A stretch of 64,000 nucleotides of DNA. It comes from Symbiodinium kawagutii (taxonomy: Eukaryota > Sar > Dinophyceae > Suessiales > Symbiodiniaceae). The notes under the pieces are model-generated. The model searched no databases, was not told the DNA's origin, and worked only from the letters and a program-made list of their open reading frames with translations. The position numbers were made by a program, and so were the translations under genes. Positions 53,201 through 63,546 of the stretch are shown in pieces. The stretch lies in assembly GCA_009767595.1 (NCBI GenBank), contig VSDK01002168.1, positions 252,503 to 316,502 on the forward strand, in the 5' to 3' direction. Every line of letters starts with the position of its first letter. Position 1 is the stretch's first letter.

Positions 53201-56200
53201 GGTCCAACAGTTTCGTGAACATTTGATCCACTAGTTGACATGTTGCTTATGGTGATATAATTCACTAGCCAGCCATAGCATCAACAGGTCCTCGTAATTA
53301 TGACCAATATAATTGAAGGTTGCATACACCACCATCTAAATATTATATTGTGATTACCTATAAAGTCCTAAAACTGTCCAACGGTCTTGGTTGACATACT
53401 AGATAGTTGAACCTGGGACAACAAACGACTGCCACTAACACTGTTGGATTTAGTTGTTGCAAGCATCTCATAGGAACTAGACGCAAACGGATGCACGTCA
53501 CTGATAGGCTCACGATGGGGTAATCAACAAATATAGACTACAAGAGACAATTGCCACGACCACAACAAATGAACGATAAGAACACACCTTCCAAGGAACC
53601 CAAGGATGTGTTTGTTTCTGAAGGACTGCTGAGAACCCCAAGCTATTCCAGCTCAAACTCACGTCGATATCATAGTTTCTCCACTAAAAAGGTCACATTG
53701 AGGATGGTTGGGTAGGTACCGACCTGTATGAACACTCCCTATTTGTCCCTGAAACATGCCCACCTGCAGCCCAATAAGGTCACTACTGCATACCACATTT
53801 AATAGTTTCTGCCTGGAATGCACGGTGACTTCTTTGCAAAATCTCCTGTGCCCATCATGTTTGCAGTTTCCCTGACCCTCTCCTCCTTCTCGTGGCGGCT
53901 GAGGGTTCTCGCAAAGTGCAGTGGTCCCAGTGGTCCCAAGATCACACGCCGGTGAAACACCGTTCCAACGTGGCCCAGGACCAACGACACAACACTGGCG
54001 ATGACAAAGGTGAAGAATGGAAGCATGGGAACGGGTGTCACATTCACTCCAGTCCTGAGCTGACATGAGTCCATCACAGTCCAAACTACCAGAAACCCCT
54101 CAATGCCCTGGAACGTGTACATCTTTGAGGAGTCTTCGACCAAGAAACGACGCCCTAAAATCCCAAGAACATTTGAGTTGATCAAGAAAATAACTGAATC
54201 AACAAGCGACATCAAGCCAAATACTTGAAGAACATCTATAAATGATATTATATATCTATCTCAAAAGAAGACCAAACATCTGTGGGCTTGTTCTGAAGGA
54301 ATCAAACAATGGAGGCCCTGTTGAAGAATGAAGCCTCAAATGCAAAGTGGTAGCAAAGCTCTTAATGTGTTTAGCATTTAGCATGTGTTTTTTTGTATTG
54401 AGCAACCATTGCTATGTGCCACACTACCATGAACCATTGTCGTTCAGCATTACAGAAAGATCACGTGTAATCGCATTAAGACTCATTATAATAAATCCTG
54501 TTTTGGTATCCATTATGGCTGATAAACATGGTCAGCCACAGTTACCCATATAGACGTTCTTGAGTATTCCAGCAAACCACTATGAACTGCTGGTTGAATG
54601 AAACACATTGATAACGTAGCCATCATTGAGAACTGCTTGACCATAGATTTCTATTGTTATTTTCCCAAGAAGGTTACAACCATAGTACGATCATTAATAT
54701 ACCATCCTACAAATAGCACCAGTGTTCAAGAACGGATGTTATAGTAACAAATATTTACAATGTCAATACATCCTCGAACAGTGCAAAACAACCCACACCA
54801 TGAAACAAATCTTATACACCACACTGTTAGTAATATTGTTCTGACATGAGTGGCATGAACGAGGAACATAACTGTAATCACATTGCTCGTAACCATTGCA
54901 TGCCAACAGTATTAACGGTTGTAATCATGAACCGTATTGAGATTTGTACTTCTGAGTGCCATTCGTAATCATGAGTACTCTACATATTTGTGGTATCTTG
55001 TTGTCATGAACAGTCATGAATCACTTCCACCCATTTCTTATACTCATGAACCATAACCTTGATAAACTCCTGCACCACAACCATGACAAAAGACTGCACT
55101 ATTTTTCAATGGAACAAATATAAACGACTTCCATTATAATTATGATAATAAATGATTTCATATGGCTATGGGTCAAAAACCCTGTACCCCTGGTTCCCCA
55201 CTATGAAGCATTGTTTTCCCTATCATTGTTGGTGATTATCCCCCATGAAATTGGGTGGTTAACTGCTTGACCCAGCTCGCCATATCGAACCCTCAATGGC
55301 AATGGATGGCGTGCCGTTGAGCTCACGTGCTGAGCGTCTTCGGGACAGCGGCGCTGTGCCATTTCAGGTCGAAAGCGCAGAGCGCCAGGATGGCCAACCA
55401 GGAGTCCACCAAGCCTGGGCGCTGCGCTAGGGTCGCCCGGGCGGCTGAAACCACCACCGATGTTCGGTCCATGACTGGTTGGCATGGCACTGGTTGGTGA
55501 CGGTGAAAGGTTGAGATGGTTGAAGGAGGTTTAAGGATGTTTAAAGCGGATTATTCATAATGATACAAATATGGCTAATAATGATTAATAAGCAAATGAT
55601 GGTTTAATAAACAATTATTATGATTGATGAATGAGTATGAATGTTTAACTTGGCCGAGAAGTCCAACAATGGTTGGTGATTTTTGGGCGGAAACAATGTG
55701 GTTTCCTGCTCGCAAATATATACTTTTGAAGAACCCATGAAAATCCTCTTCATTGAGCAGTTTCACCACAACGGCACGGGTCAAGCTGTTGTTCATGGAA
55801 GCTTTTTGGAAGACCAAAACATAAGGAAGCAAAAGAAAAATGCCAAGTCAAGACGAGAAGACTGTACTTGCCATACTCATCCAGGAAAAGCAAAATACGC
55901 CCTCTCCGACTCTTCTTGAGAGATGAAGGTGGTGTCACCCAGGCATAAAGCAACATGCCCAGCTTCACGAATGGCCACACTCCACTGAGACCAACCACTA
56001 AAACGGCAATGATCCAAGCACCTGGCAGGTGAACTGCGAGAACGTCTCGGGGTCAACCACCAGTTACAACACGAAGTTGATAACAACCTGTGGCTTGAAC
56101 ATCCGTGCCATAATTCTTGCCCTTCCCTAGCGTCCCACCATGTCCCGCCTCCCTTGATGCTATCTCTGGAGAGGGTCAGCACTGAGAAGGAAAATGCGGG

Positions 56201-59200
56201 TCCAATGGTTGTGACTTCACTTCCCGCATAGAAAACGACGTTCACCACCGTCCCCAGACCCAAATCGGAAAACACGAAGAGGACCATGGTCGCCACCACG
56301 AAAAATGGATACCTGCGACTGCGTTGATCGCACAGGACAAGATATATATATATATATATATATACAGTAATTAATCGGATGGAAAATGTGACTGGGATTG
56401 ACTGGGAATGGCTCGGGAAAATCATGGGAAAATCAATATGTGAGAAATCAAACATCTCAAATTCCAGATTGAGCAAGCAAAAATAAAACAAATAACCATT
56501 TCCAGCACCAGCAGCACCAGTCATTGAGTTCCCCTCCGACAAACGGGGGTTCTCGGTCGACACCAGATCTTTCAGGCGGCTCAATTTGTTTCTGGCGAAG
56601 TGATGTCATACATATTCACATGACAAACATTTTGGAATTTGTTCAATCTTTAGTCACAATTTACAGTAGGAATATGTTCAATCTTTATAGTTTGTTATTT
56701 AGGGAACTTGTTATTCAACATTTGCAAAGATATCTTTAGTCACACGGAAGAAGTTTGGATACCTTTGCAACCACATTTGTTTTCCTGACACTCCTGCCAC
56801 GACAAACAAGCAAAAATGACATGTGGTAACACATGCAACTTGCCCGCTTGTCCGGTCATTGTGCTTTCCGAGGCGCGCTCTTCCCAAACCAACAGGTACC
56901 AGTGGGTGCGTTGCTAAGGGAAAGTCCAGCAGGGACTCATCATCACTGCCATCTTCCATGGGAGATATGGGAGCAATTCGAGGAGAGACGAGTGCAAATA
57001 AACCCGTGATGGCCAACAGAGTAGACAACAGCAAAAGTGAAAGATTGACTCGCCCTGGCAGCAGCGCAGCTGATGCTTGTGAGGCTGGGAATGTTGGTGT
57101 TGAAGCTGCTCCGAGTCCAATGATTATATATTCAGCAAATCAGGCGCTAAACGGTCACCAAGTCCAAAGGTTCACAGTATTTCCTGCTGCACATTCCAGC
57201 AATGAGCACTGACACCGTGTCAAAAGATGGGTGTAAAGAAAACAAGTTGTGGTAAGCCCCAGAGCAAATCAGCTCTAGGACTCAGTGATTCCTTCGCTCA
57301 ATCATCATTAGCCCATATTCAACCCATCATTTCCCCCAGCTGAACCACCAAATGTCCCCGAGGACAACCACCTGGGGGGTGATTAGTGCGTACTTAGAAA
57401 GTAAACTGTCATCGATTAGGGTGCAACTACCTGGGGGGTGATCGAAATTGTTTACTGGAACACTGGCGCCTTTGCAATTAGCAATCCTTACAAAGACCTT
57501 CAAATAGGCGTTTCTCAACATAGGGGTACCCCCAAATCATCCAATACTACGTAGTCATCTAAAAAAGCCAACCATTTTGGGGGTACCTCCATTTTAAGAA
57601 ACCACCAAATCAACCGACTCCAATCTTTCTAACCTTTGGACCTCTGGACTGTGTCCGTCACATATCCAGGTCCCAGCATGTGTTGGGTCCCAACTTGCTG
57701 TCCAAACAGAAATCCTACAGTAACCATCTCCCCTACCTTGGGGCTGAAAACCCCGTTCACACCCTCAGATAATTGGTCAAGGGAAGATCAGTAACCCCAC
57801 CTTCAGGCCCAAAATATACTTCGGTCTTCGCACACGGCGGAGTAATTTCTATGGTCTGCTTCACCACGTCGTTCATGGCCCGGTGAAGCATGCTGACGGA
57901 GGATTGGATGATCTTCTCAATCGAGGGCACATAGCCTCAAGTACCGAGTACCACGACCCGGGAGCCTTCAAAAAAGGGGTGATGATGGTACGGAACTTGG
58001 CCCAGGCAAACAAACAATGGCTAGTTTGCTTCATGCTCTTCAGGGTCAAATCTATGGTGTCAAAAGCACCGGATTGCTTGCTCAAAAACTAGTGTTTTCT
58101 GCCTTTGAATAGTGCCATCTGCTGGTCATTTGCGCCGCTGCGTGCGTGTTTTATTTCTGAGTCCAAGGATGCTTCAGTTAACCTTTCACATTGGAAGGTG
58201 TTGATCGTCAAGCGTGATTTGCGGGGTAACCTTACACAAAAGCACGGAAACTGATGCTTTACACTTCCTATGCGGTCGTCAAATGTCTGCTATCACATAC
58301 TCTCATGCTATCACTTTTTTTTCTTCCAACTGTCAGTGTTGCAAACAATAGTGGGGACTCCTCCACAAAACAAGATACATTGAAGTCCTGGGCCTTTTGG
58401 GAAAATTGAAATCGGTTAAGCTGCTGAGGACAAACTATCAATTGTCAACTGACCATCCATCAACCATGTTAATCAACCATCAGTTGACCATTGATATCAA
58501 TTCATCGGTGAACCAACCACGCATTATTCAAGTTCATCAACAATCAATCATCAACCAAGGACCTACTCTGAACCATCACCCTAATCAACACTTCAGAATT
58601 CACCGTCAATCACACAGCTAATCAACCACTTATTGATCAATCAACCATCAACCATCCATTAACCTTCGATAAACCATTATAATCCATTAATATGGAGGTA
58701 AATATCATGGACGTCAAAAAAACATGATGGACGTAAATATCCGTAATGCCCCCAACATGGACGTAAACATACGTACCGGGAACGTAAATTCTCCAAAAAT
58801 GAGCAACAAGTCAGACATTTTGAATGGGGAAAGGAAATCTCATCCAAAGGGTGTGGCAAATAATTGTAATCGTTATCAGGCATCAAATGGTGGTTTTGCG
58901 AAATAGGGGTACCCAAAAATGGTTGGTTTATTACTACAGATACTTTGTATAAGGATGAGTTGGGAGTCCCCCATTTTGAGAAACCACCAAATATATAGAT
59001 TAGAAACTATTGATCGTTGTCAACATGGGTTGTTGAATGGTCAATTTGATCACCATGATCAACCACTGATTCGTCATCACTGGCCTAGAAACTACCTAAG
59101 CTAGAAGCCAAACCGCTCAACCAACCTAATCATACCTAACCTACAAACCACCTCACCTATCCACCTCACCTAGAAACCACCAAACCTAGAAACCACCTCA

Positions 59201-60969
59201 CCTATAGAAACCACTCAACCAAGTCGTCAACCAAGGAACCCGTCAGCACCAGCTTCAACAACGTCGTGGCTACCTGCGCCAAGTCTTCGTTCAGCGACAC
59301 GGGCAGCACCACGGCGGAGGGATCCGACAGGTTCAGCTGCAGCTGCTGCAGCTGCACTGGGGCTTCGGGGCCAACGGCGCAACCACGGGCGGAAGCCACC
59401 AGACCTGGGGAAGCGCGGCGCTTGCTGATGGATCTGGTGGGGAAGTGGTGGTTACATGGTGAAGTCATGGTTGATTAATGGTTAATGGTGATGGTTAATA
59501 ATTAATAGTGATGGTTGATAGTGATGGTTCATCGTGATGGTTAATAGTGATGATGGTGGTTTCACTGAAATGGTGTTTTGAATTAATGGTAGTGGTGGTT
59601 CATTCAAAGTGGTTAAATGGTGCTGGCTAATTCGTAATGGCTAATCAATGATTGATAGTGCTTGTAATGGTTAATAGTGATGGTTCACTAATAGTGGCCA
59701 AATAGCTAATGAGGCTTCAGGATGGCCAATGATGGCAAATCAATGATTGATAGAGTCAATGATATCTTATATGACGGTAAACCTTGGTACCTTCATAATT
59801 TGATGAATATTGATGGCTAGTGGCCAGTGATGGTGCCAATCATGGACCCCAGTGGAGGGCGCCATTGGTAACAAATGATTCTGGGAGATGCTTGGTTGTA
59901 CCACCGTTTCAGGGCAAACACAAAACTTGCTTCTGACGTTCTCCAAACATCAATCACCTGCAAAGGTACTTGTTGTAGGTATCTTTCGCACGTAACGTGC
60001 TCCATGCGACTTGAACCTTCCATGCAACTTGATAGCTGTGTGAAGCCTCAAACATGACAAAGGATATCAGCTGTACAACATGGTTCACACAAGGGACAAA
60101 TGTTCATCCTCTGGTACCAGGTTAGAAGGGCAATCCTGAGGGTTAGCAGAATTCCGCCCAGTAACAGCCGAAGTCCTGGTATTGATCCACCTCCATGATA
60201 TCCAAGGCGTGCTGTGACACCATTGCCAACGTTTCAGCATCGGTTCTCACGTTTCCTGAGTGGCCGTTTCGGCAGCAACCAAGGGCACTTGTTGCACCAA
60301 GGGCAATCCAACGCCCAAGATGTAATGATCCAGGTGGTTCTTAGGGTTTAACCATACTAACTGAACCTGTCATAATTATGGAAACCACCTGGATCAAACA
60401 ACTGAAACCACCCAACTGAACCTATCAAACAATTTGTGGATGCACCCTGCAGCCGTCAATTTTCACCACCAGCTGCTCAATGGCGCTGCATCTCACAGCC
60501 GATTCTGCTTGCTGATGGTTGTCCCTCAGCTGTCTGCTGACGGCAGCGTCGTGCCCCGTTTAAACAGGTTGAAACCCTGGTTGGATGATGGGCCATCCTT
60601 ATAGGGTCGCTTCTCAAAAAATGAACCCCCTCGAAATCATCTTTACACAAAACATTTATAGCAATAAACATCAATAAACTAACAATTCTTATCACTTTTT
60701 GATATGAACCCCAGGTTCGATGATAGCTCCCATCACCAAACCACCGCTTTCTTGCCATCCTGACCTGCCCAACCCTGGCCCAACATCACCGTTTCATCAG
60801 GTCGCTGAGCTCCAGCTCCACCTGAAACTCCTCCAGCAACGGCATCTCCTGCTGCAGCTTGGCAGGGTCCACGGAGCGCACCTGCGCCTGCAGCGTGCCA
60901 GCGAAGCTGAGGCGTTGGAAGGTCGCGCTGGTCATCACCTCAGCTAGGGCCCCGTGACCCGTGGCTGAG
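49985..60969 (-). CDS. PqiA-like multi-pass membrane protein gene
   Basis: The gene model collects minus-strand exons at 60969-60790, 60536-60446, 60255-60191, 59957-59873, 59404-59232, 57054-~56844, 56313-~56150, 55984-55863, 55414-55327, 54054-~53881, 52368-52272, 51401-51254, 50565-50336 and 50218-49985. The first five encode a soluble region and the rest multiple hydrophobic segments. GVWPFVKLGMLLYAW, FLDEYGKYSLVDSWLAIL and AWAAFDVFVLAVVVANFEF are PqiA-type signatures, seen at least twice as expected for a duplicated domain. In bacteria PqiA works with envelope MCE proteins; the role in dinoflagellates is unknown. The 5' end and some internal exons are missing, since phases do not join at 60446/60255, 52272/51401 and 51254/50565. 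Confidence 0.7.
50336..50565 (-). CDS. PqiA-like exon, two membrane segments
   Basis: The acceptor CTGACGGCAG precedes two bases plus 76 codons, with hydrophobic segments VIFFIFTLVIPLALVGCLLV and AWAAFDVFVLAVVVANFEF. DVF followed by LAxxVA is the usual PqiA signature. The exon must end after ACG to join the final exon in frame; the next bases are GAATCT, a GA donor. The joined sequence then reads WLLTEFLIYHD. Confidence 0.8.
51040..51140. mobile_element. Family B MITE-like element
   Basis: Left CTGGCTGGTGGTTGAACGGC, right TTGTTTAAACCACCAGCCAG. Confidence 0.8.
51254..51401 (-). CDS. PqiA-like gene exon
   Basis: The acceptor CATGTTCACCAG precedes one base plus 49 codons, ending TACAGTTTG before the donor GTGAGC. 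It contains SIRYEFAGIIADLLLQENET and ELSYSL, resembling the extracytoplasmic FxFxGxxGxLL...YSL segment between membrane helices of eukaryotic PqiA-like proteins. It is flanked left by TATAACCA and right by GGTTGAACAATG repeats. Confidence 0.65.
52272..52368 (-). CDS. PqiA-like gene exon
   Basis: The acceptor GGCTTCCAG precedes 32 codons plus G before the donor GTGCGT. The peptide begins ELPTVLFERLPRDQAWQLLG and continues FTVFNGTSVARF, a soluble loop-like segment. The strand and donor quality are good. Membership of the PqiA-like gene is inferred from position. Confidence 0.6.
52395..52960. repeat. TAATAGTGATAGTTAATAG minisatellite
   Basis: Over 500 bp of degenerate GATAGTTAATAGTGATAATAGG units on the acceptor side of the exon at 52272. 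Confidence 0.9.
53881..54054 (-). CDS. PqiA-like gene exon with SLVLGH segment
   Basis: The acceptor TCAGCTCAG precedes one base plus TGVNVTPVPMLPFFTFVIAS and VVSLVLGHVGTVFHRR, a membrane segment ending in HR as in eukaryotic PqiA-like proteins, then a charged LSRHEKEERVRE stretch. The start phase matches the end of the exon at 55327. The end is uncertain between GC or GT sites at 53880-53960. Confidence 0.7.
55159..55285. mobile_element. Family C MITE-like element
   Basis: Left ATATGGCTATGGGTCAAAAA, right CTGCTTGACCCAGCTCGCCA. It lies just downstream of the donor of the exon at 55327. Confidence 0.75.
55327..55414 (-). CDS. PqiA-like exon LVDSWLAIL
   Basis: The acceptor GCAGCGCCCAG precedes two bases plus LVDSWLAILALCAFDLKWHS and AAVPKTLS plus AC before the donor GTGAGC. 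The previous exon ends in phase 1, so the joined sequence reads EYGKYSLVDSWLAIL, the PqiA GKWSLLDVF-type helix. Confidence 0.85.
55863..55984 (-). CDS. PqiA-like exon GVWPFVKL
   Basis: The acceptor TTGGTCTCAG precedes one base plus GVWPFVKLGMLLYAWVTPPS, SLKKSRRGRILLFLDEYGKY and A before the donor GTCTTC. GxWPxxKL followed by a basic loop, RRGRxLxxLDxxGKxS, is a hallmark of PqiA proteins, so this is the clearest diagnostic exon of the gene. Confidence 0.88.
56150..56313 (-). CDS. PqiA-like exon, membrane segment
   Basis: The acceptor GCAGTCGCAG precedes one base plus YPFFVVATMVLFVFSDLGLG and TVVNVVFYAGSEVTTIGPAF. Two hydrophobic stretches are seen. The left end is not fixed. It is followed upstream in the intron by a TA repeat. 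Confidence 0.6.
56339..56365. repeat. (TA)n microsatellite
   Basis: About 12 TA dinucleotides in the intron upstream of the exon at 56313. Confidence 0.95.
56844..57054 (-). CDS. PqiA-like exon, first membrane segment
   Basis: The acceptor CTGCTGCCAG precedes RVNLSLLLLSTLLAITGLFA and LVSPRIAPI, a clear transmembrane helix, then an acidic loop (MEDGSDDESLLDFPLATH). A GC donor (GCAAGT) is the best end. An open frame extends to 57137, so the true acceptor could be further upstream. Another possible exon with SVLIAGMCSRKYCEPLDL lies at about 57165-57220. Confidence 0.6.
57507..57609. mobile_element. Family A MITE-like element
   Basis: Left AGGCGTTTCTCAACATAGGG, right CTCCATTTTAAGAAACCACC. Inverted orientation. 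Confidence 0.75.
58885..58990. mobile_element. Family A MITE-like element
   Basis: Left ATGGTGGTTTTGCGAAATAG, right CCCCATTTTGAGAAACCACC. Confidence 0.8.
59095..59225. repeat. CTAGAAACCACCTCACC tandem repeat
   Basis: Degenerate units of about 18-21 bp on the donor side of the exon at 59232. Confidence 0.85.
59232..59404 (-). CDS. PqiA-like gene, N-terminal soluble exon
   Basis: The acceptor GCGCTTCCCCAG precedes two bases plus 57 codons, including PVQLQQLQLNLSDPSAVVLP and NEDLAQVATTLLKLVLTGSL, before the donor GTTGAC. It starts in phase 1, matching the end of the exon at 59873. It is an extracytoplasmic-type segment with amphipathic character. The right flank is a GGTTAATGGTGATGG minisatellite. 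Confidence 0.65.
59873..59957 (-). CDS. PqiA-like gene, N-terminal exon
   Basis: The acceptor GTACCTTTGCAG precedes 28 codons plus one base: VIDVWRTSEASFVFALKRWY and NQASPRII before the donor GTTACC. The phases match on both sides (0 in, 1 out). Confidence 0.55.
60191..60255 (-). CDS. PqiA-like gene, N-terminal exon
   Basis: The acceptor CCACTCAG precedes two bases plus NVRTDAETLAMVSQHALDIM and E before the donor GTGGAT. It leaves in phase 0, matching the next exon. The phase of the previous candidate exon does not match, so an exon is missing or one boundary is wrong. Confidence 0.5.
60446..60536 (-). CDS. PqiA-like gene, N-terminal exon
   Basis: The acceptor GCTGCCGTCAG precedes one base plus 30 codons, including QLRDNHQQAESAVRCSAIEQ and LVVKIDGCR. 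The donor is GTGCAT or an internal GC site. It joins the exon at 60790 in phase 2. Confidence 0.55.
60790..60969 (-). CDS. PqiA-like gene, most 5' exon seen
   Basis: The acceptor CGAGCTGCAG precedes one base plus 59 codons plus CG before the donor GTGATG. The peptide includes MTSATFQRLSFAGTLQAQVR and PLLEEFQVELELSDLMK, a beta-rich soluble segment with alternating hydrophobics. The assignment to the PqiA-like gene is by strand, spacing and phase. No start codon context was found to its right. Confidence 0.6.
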
Positions 60970-61459
60970 CTGCAGCTCGGGAACGACGAGTGGCTATGTT
61001 GGCGACTAATGTACTGATGGAAGTGATCCGTTGGGGAACTTTTTCCGGACTGAGTAGTTTGGGAAGCTGGGAAGATCAGGAGCGGAATGTACTGGTAGAA
61101 GGATATTGGCTTAGCAATGCTTAAACTAGAGTGAAACTAAACGGTTTACAAACTCTAGGTTTAAGGACTAGTAGTGTGGATACAACCGACTAACAATTTT
61201 AGATACCTAGATCTGCGATTGCGGCACTTTATGCCTAAAATTGCCTCTAACGAATCTACGTCGAAAAAGTTTGCTTGACGTCAATTTTCCAGATTTACAT
61301 TTGAATGGAGTCCGAAACCTTCCACAATGTTGTGTATGAGAGTTATATCCCTGCTAACTTGCTGACCAGTCTCCCGTAAGTGAAACTTGTGGTCGTGTAA
61401 GGAATGCATAAGTGATGGCGAAACGGATCTCATTCGAACTGGGTCTGTAATCAAACCTT

Positions 61460-63440
61460 TTGCACTTCACTCATTTGGGTTCAAGTCCTCTCACAGAATG
61501 TGAGTTGTTGGAGATCAATGGAACCGTTGGAGGTGCGCCCACCTCGTGCACACTGCTGTGTATGAAAAGGCTTTTGGAAAGAGAGTCACAAATGTTAAAA
61601 GTGTTTGAACCACAGACCTTGCTGGGATTCTCAACCCCTGATGCTCGGATAGCCGTTTAGCAATCTTTAGTGCAGCGCCTAAAACCTCCATGGTGGAACC
61701 AACTTTTCCTGACGGCGACCCACGGTTGCAGCAGCTGCGTGCTGCAGGCGGGCTTTTTGATTTTTCCACAAGCCTGTAGTGCTAAGCCACCGCAAAACCT
61801 TTTGGGATTTCTCGCACGACCCTTCTTCATCCCTCTTCCAGGTCTGACTGGTTTACCGGAGAAGTTTTGGACTGAAGCTCAATCTGTTCTTTGGCCAGCC
61901 GAAGAACCAAAGGAACCTCTACTGCTCATTGAAGATCATCTTTTTGAAATGCATCAGCTTGCATTGGGTTTATTTGGCAAAGGTTTAGCATTTGCTGTTT
62001 GTATTTCAGTAGTCTATCAGGGGACCTGTGCTAAGTTGGATCTAAGGAGCTGATGCTGCTGAAACAGGACCGGATCGAACAAATGATAGAGAACTACCAG
62101 TCAAAAGGATACGTGCACCAGTTGCTTACCATCCTTCGGGATTGGGAAGCGGAATGCCCCTTGGTGGAGAAACTATGGGTGCCCACAAGTGTTACGAACC
62201 TGTGTGTTTAGCTATGGGCTTGCACTGGAACTTTAGTCCCTCTCTAGGTTCTAGACCAAATCATCCGCTCAGGTCAGAAAGAGAAATCCGCCGCAAGTCC
62301 TACCGCAGCTGATTCTGAGCCCTCTCTCCGCAGAACGTAGGGCCTGGGGCAGGTTCCAAATGAGGACAGCCAGGCACCAAATCATGCATGGTGATCAGCG
62401 ATGATGGCTGTAGGATTTTCAGTAGTGGCCATGGCCTTGATTGGCCATGCCATTGGACATGTTTTGACCTTCAGCCTCCATTTCAAAGGTCACCGCGCTG
62501 GCACTTGAAGCAAAAGGATGTAAAGATTGGAAAGTCAAACTGATGTCAATCCATGAAGCCGCGCCCCTCCCCCAATCTTGAACAAAGAGGTTGGGTACCT
62601 CAAGCTGAAGCTCAGTCAGCTGCTGGTTAACTAATGATTGTACTGGCTTATTTATTCGCACAAGAAATGATCAAGTAGATTTACATACAAACCAACCATC
62701 TCCCAACCATACTCATTCTTCCCACGCAGGTTTGGCTTTATTTCACTTGACGTCCTATGCTTGTCTACGGTTGGAGGCCTGCATGGGTGGTACTGGCTAT
62801 CCAAAAAGTTTTACTTGAAAAAACCCACGCGATTTAGGTACGTGACCCACTTTACAAGGGGCAGCTCCGGTGACCAGGTGCAAAGCCCTGCAATCATTGC
62901 TTGTGGTGAACGTTCTGCTTATGGACCAGTGCTCTTTGCTGCTGTGCATTGTTGGGGCTTGTTTGGTTAGATCTTATGGCTAGAAATTGCTGCAACAAAC
63001 ATGTGACAGCGTGTGCTTCTATGTGTTGGCATTTCGTTACTTAGCACGTTTGGCTCTGAGGGTGACGTCCTGGTCATAGGGTTGCTGGCCATGGGGATGG
63101 AAGGTTCTTGTCCAGTTGATGGGGATCTTACTGGATTGGCTGAGCTGTGGGAGGGTTGCAAGCAATTGACCAGGGCAGTGATCAAGCGCAAGTCATTGCT
63201 AGAGTGGCCAAACGCGAAAGCAACTGGCCGGGTCAATTACGATAGCCTTCTGCTGAACTACCGGTTGGTGGACGTTCTCGTTGACTTCTGGTGTCCCCGT
63301 ACCAAAGTTGCGCAAACGGTGTACATTGATCAGATCAAGTATCAGGTGGGGGAATGTTATCTGCAAAAAGGAATTGTTGGATTTGCTGTTGCTGAAACGT
63401 AGCTGCCATTGCTTGGGATTTCTGCCCTTTGCTCTGTCAG
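61460..63440 (+). pseudogene. Plus-strand coding-like region, interrupted
   Basis: Several plus-strand open stretches have protein-like composition but change frame or stop: 61460-61660, 61670-62053 (EKFWTEAQSVLWPAEEPKEP, LLLIEDHLFEMHQLALGLFG) and 63013-63402 (RVNYDSLLLNYRLVDVLVDF, VYIDQIKYQVGECYLQKG). This could be a decayed mobile-element ORF or a gene with introns not resolved by eye. No diagnostic transposase, reverse transcriptase or integrase motif was seen. Confidence 0.35.
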
Positions 63441-63546
63441 GTGAGGATGTATCGTGGTCTCCTGGGCCTTTCCACCCGTCCATCTTTGGTCCATTGTGAA
63501 GGCACTGCTATCAAGGCATTCATGTCCCTCATTGTTCGGAGGAACG

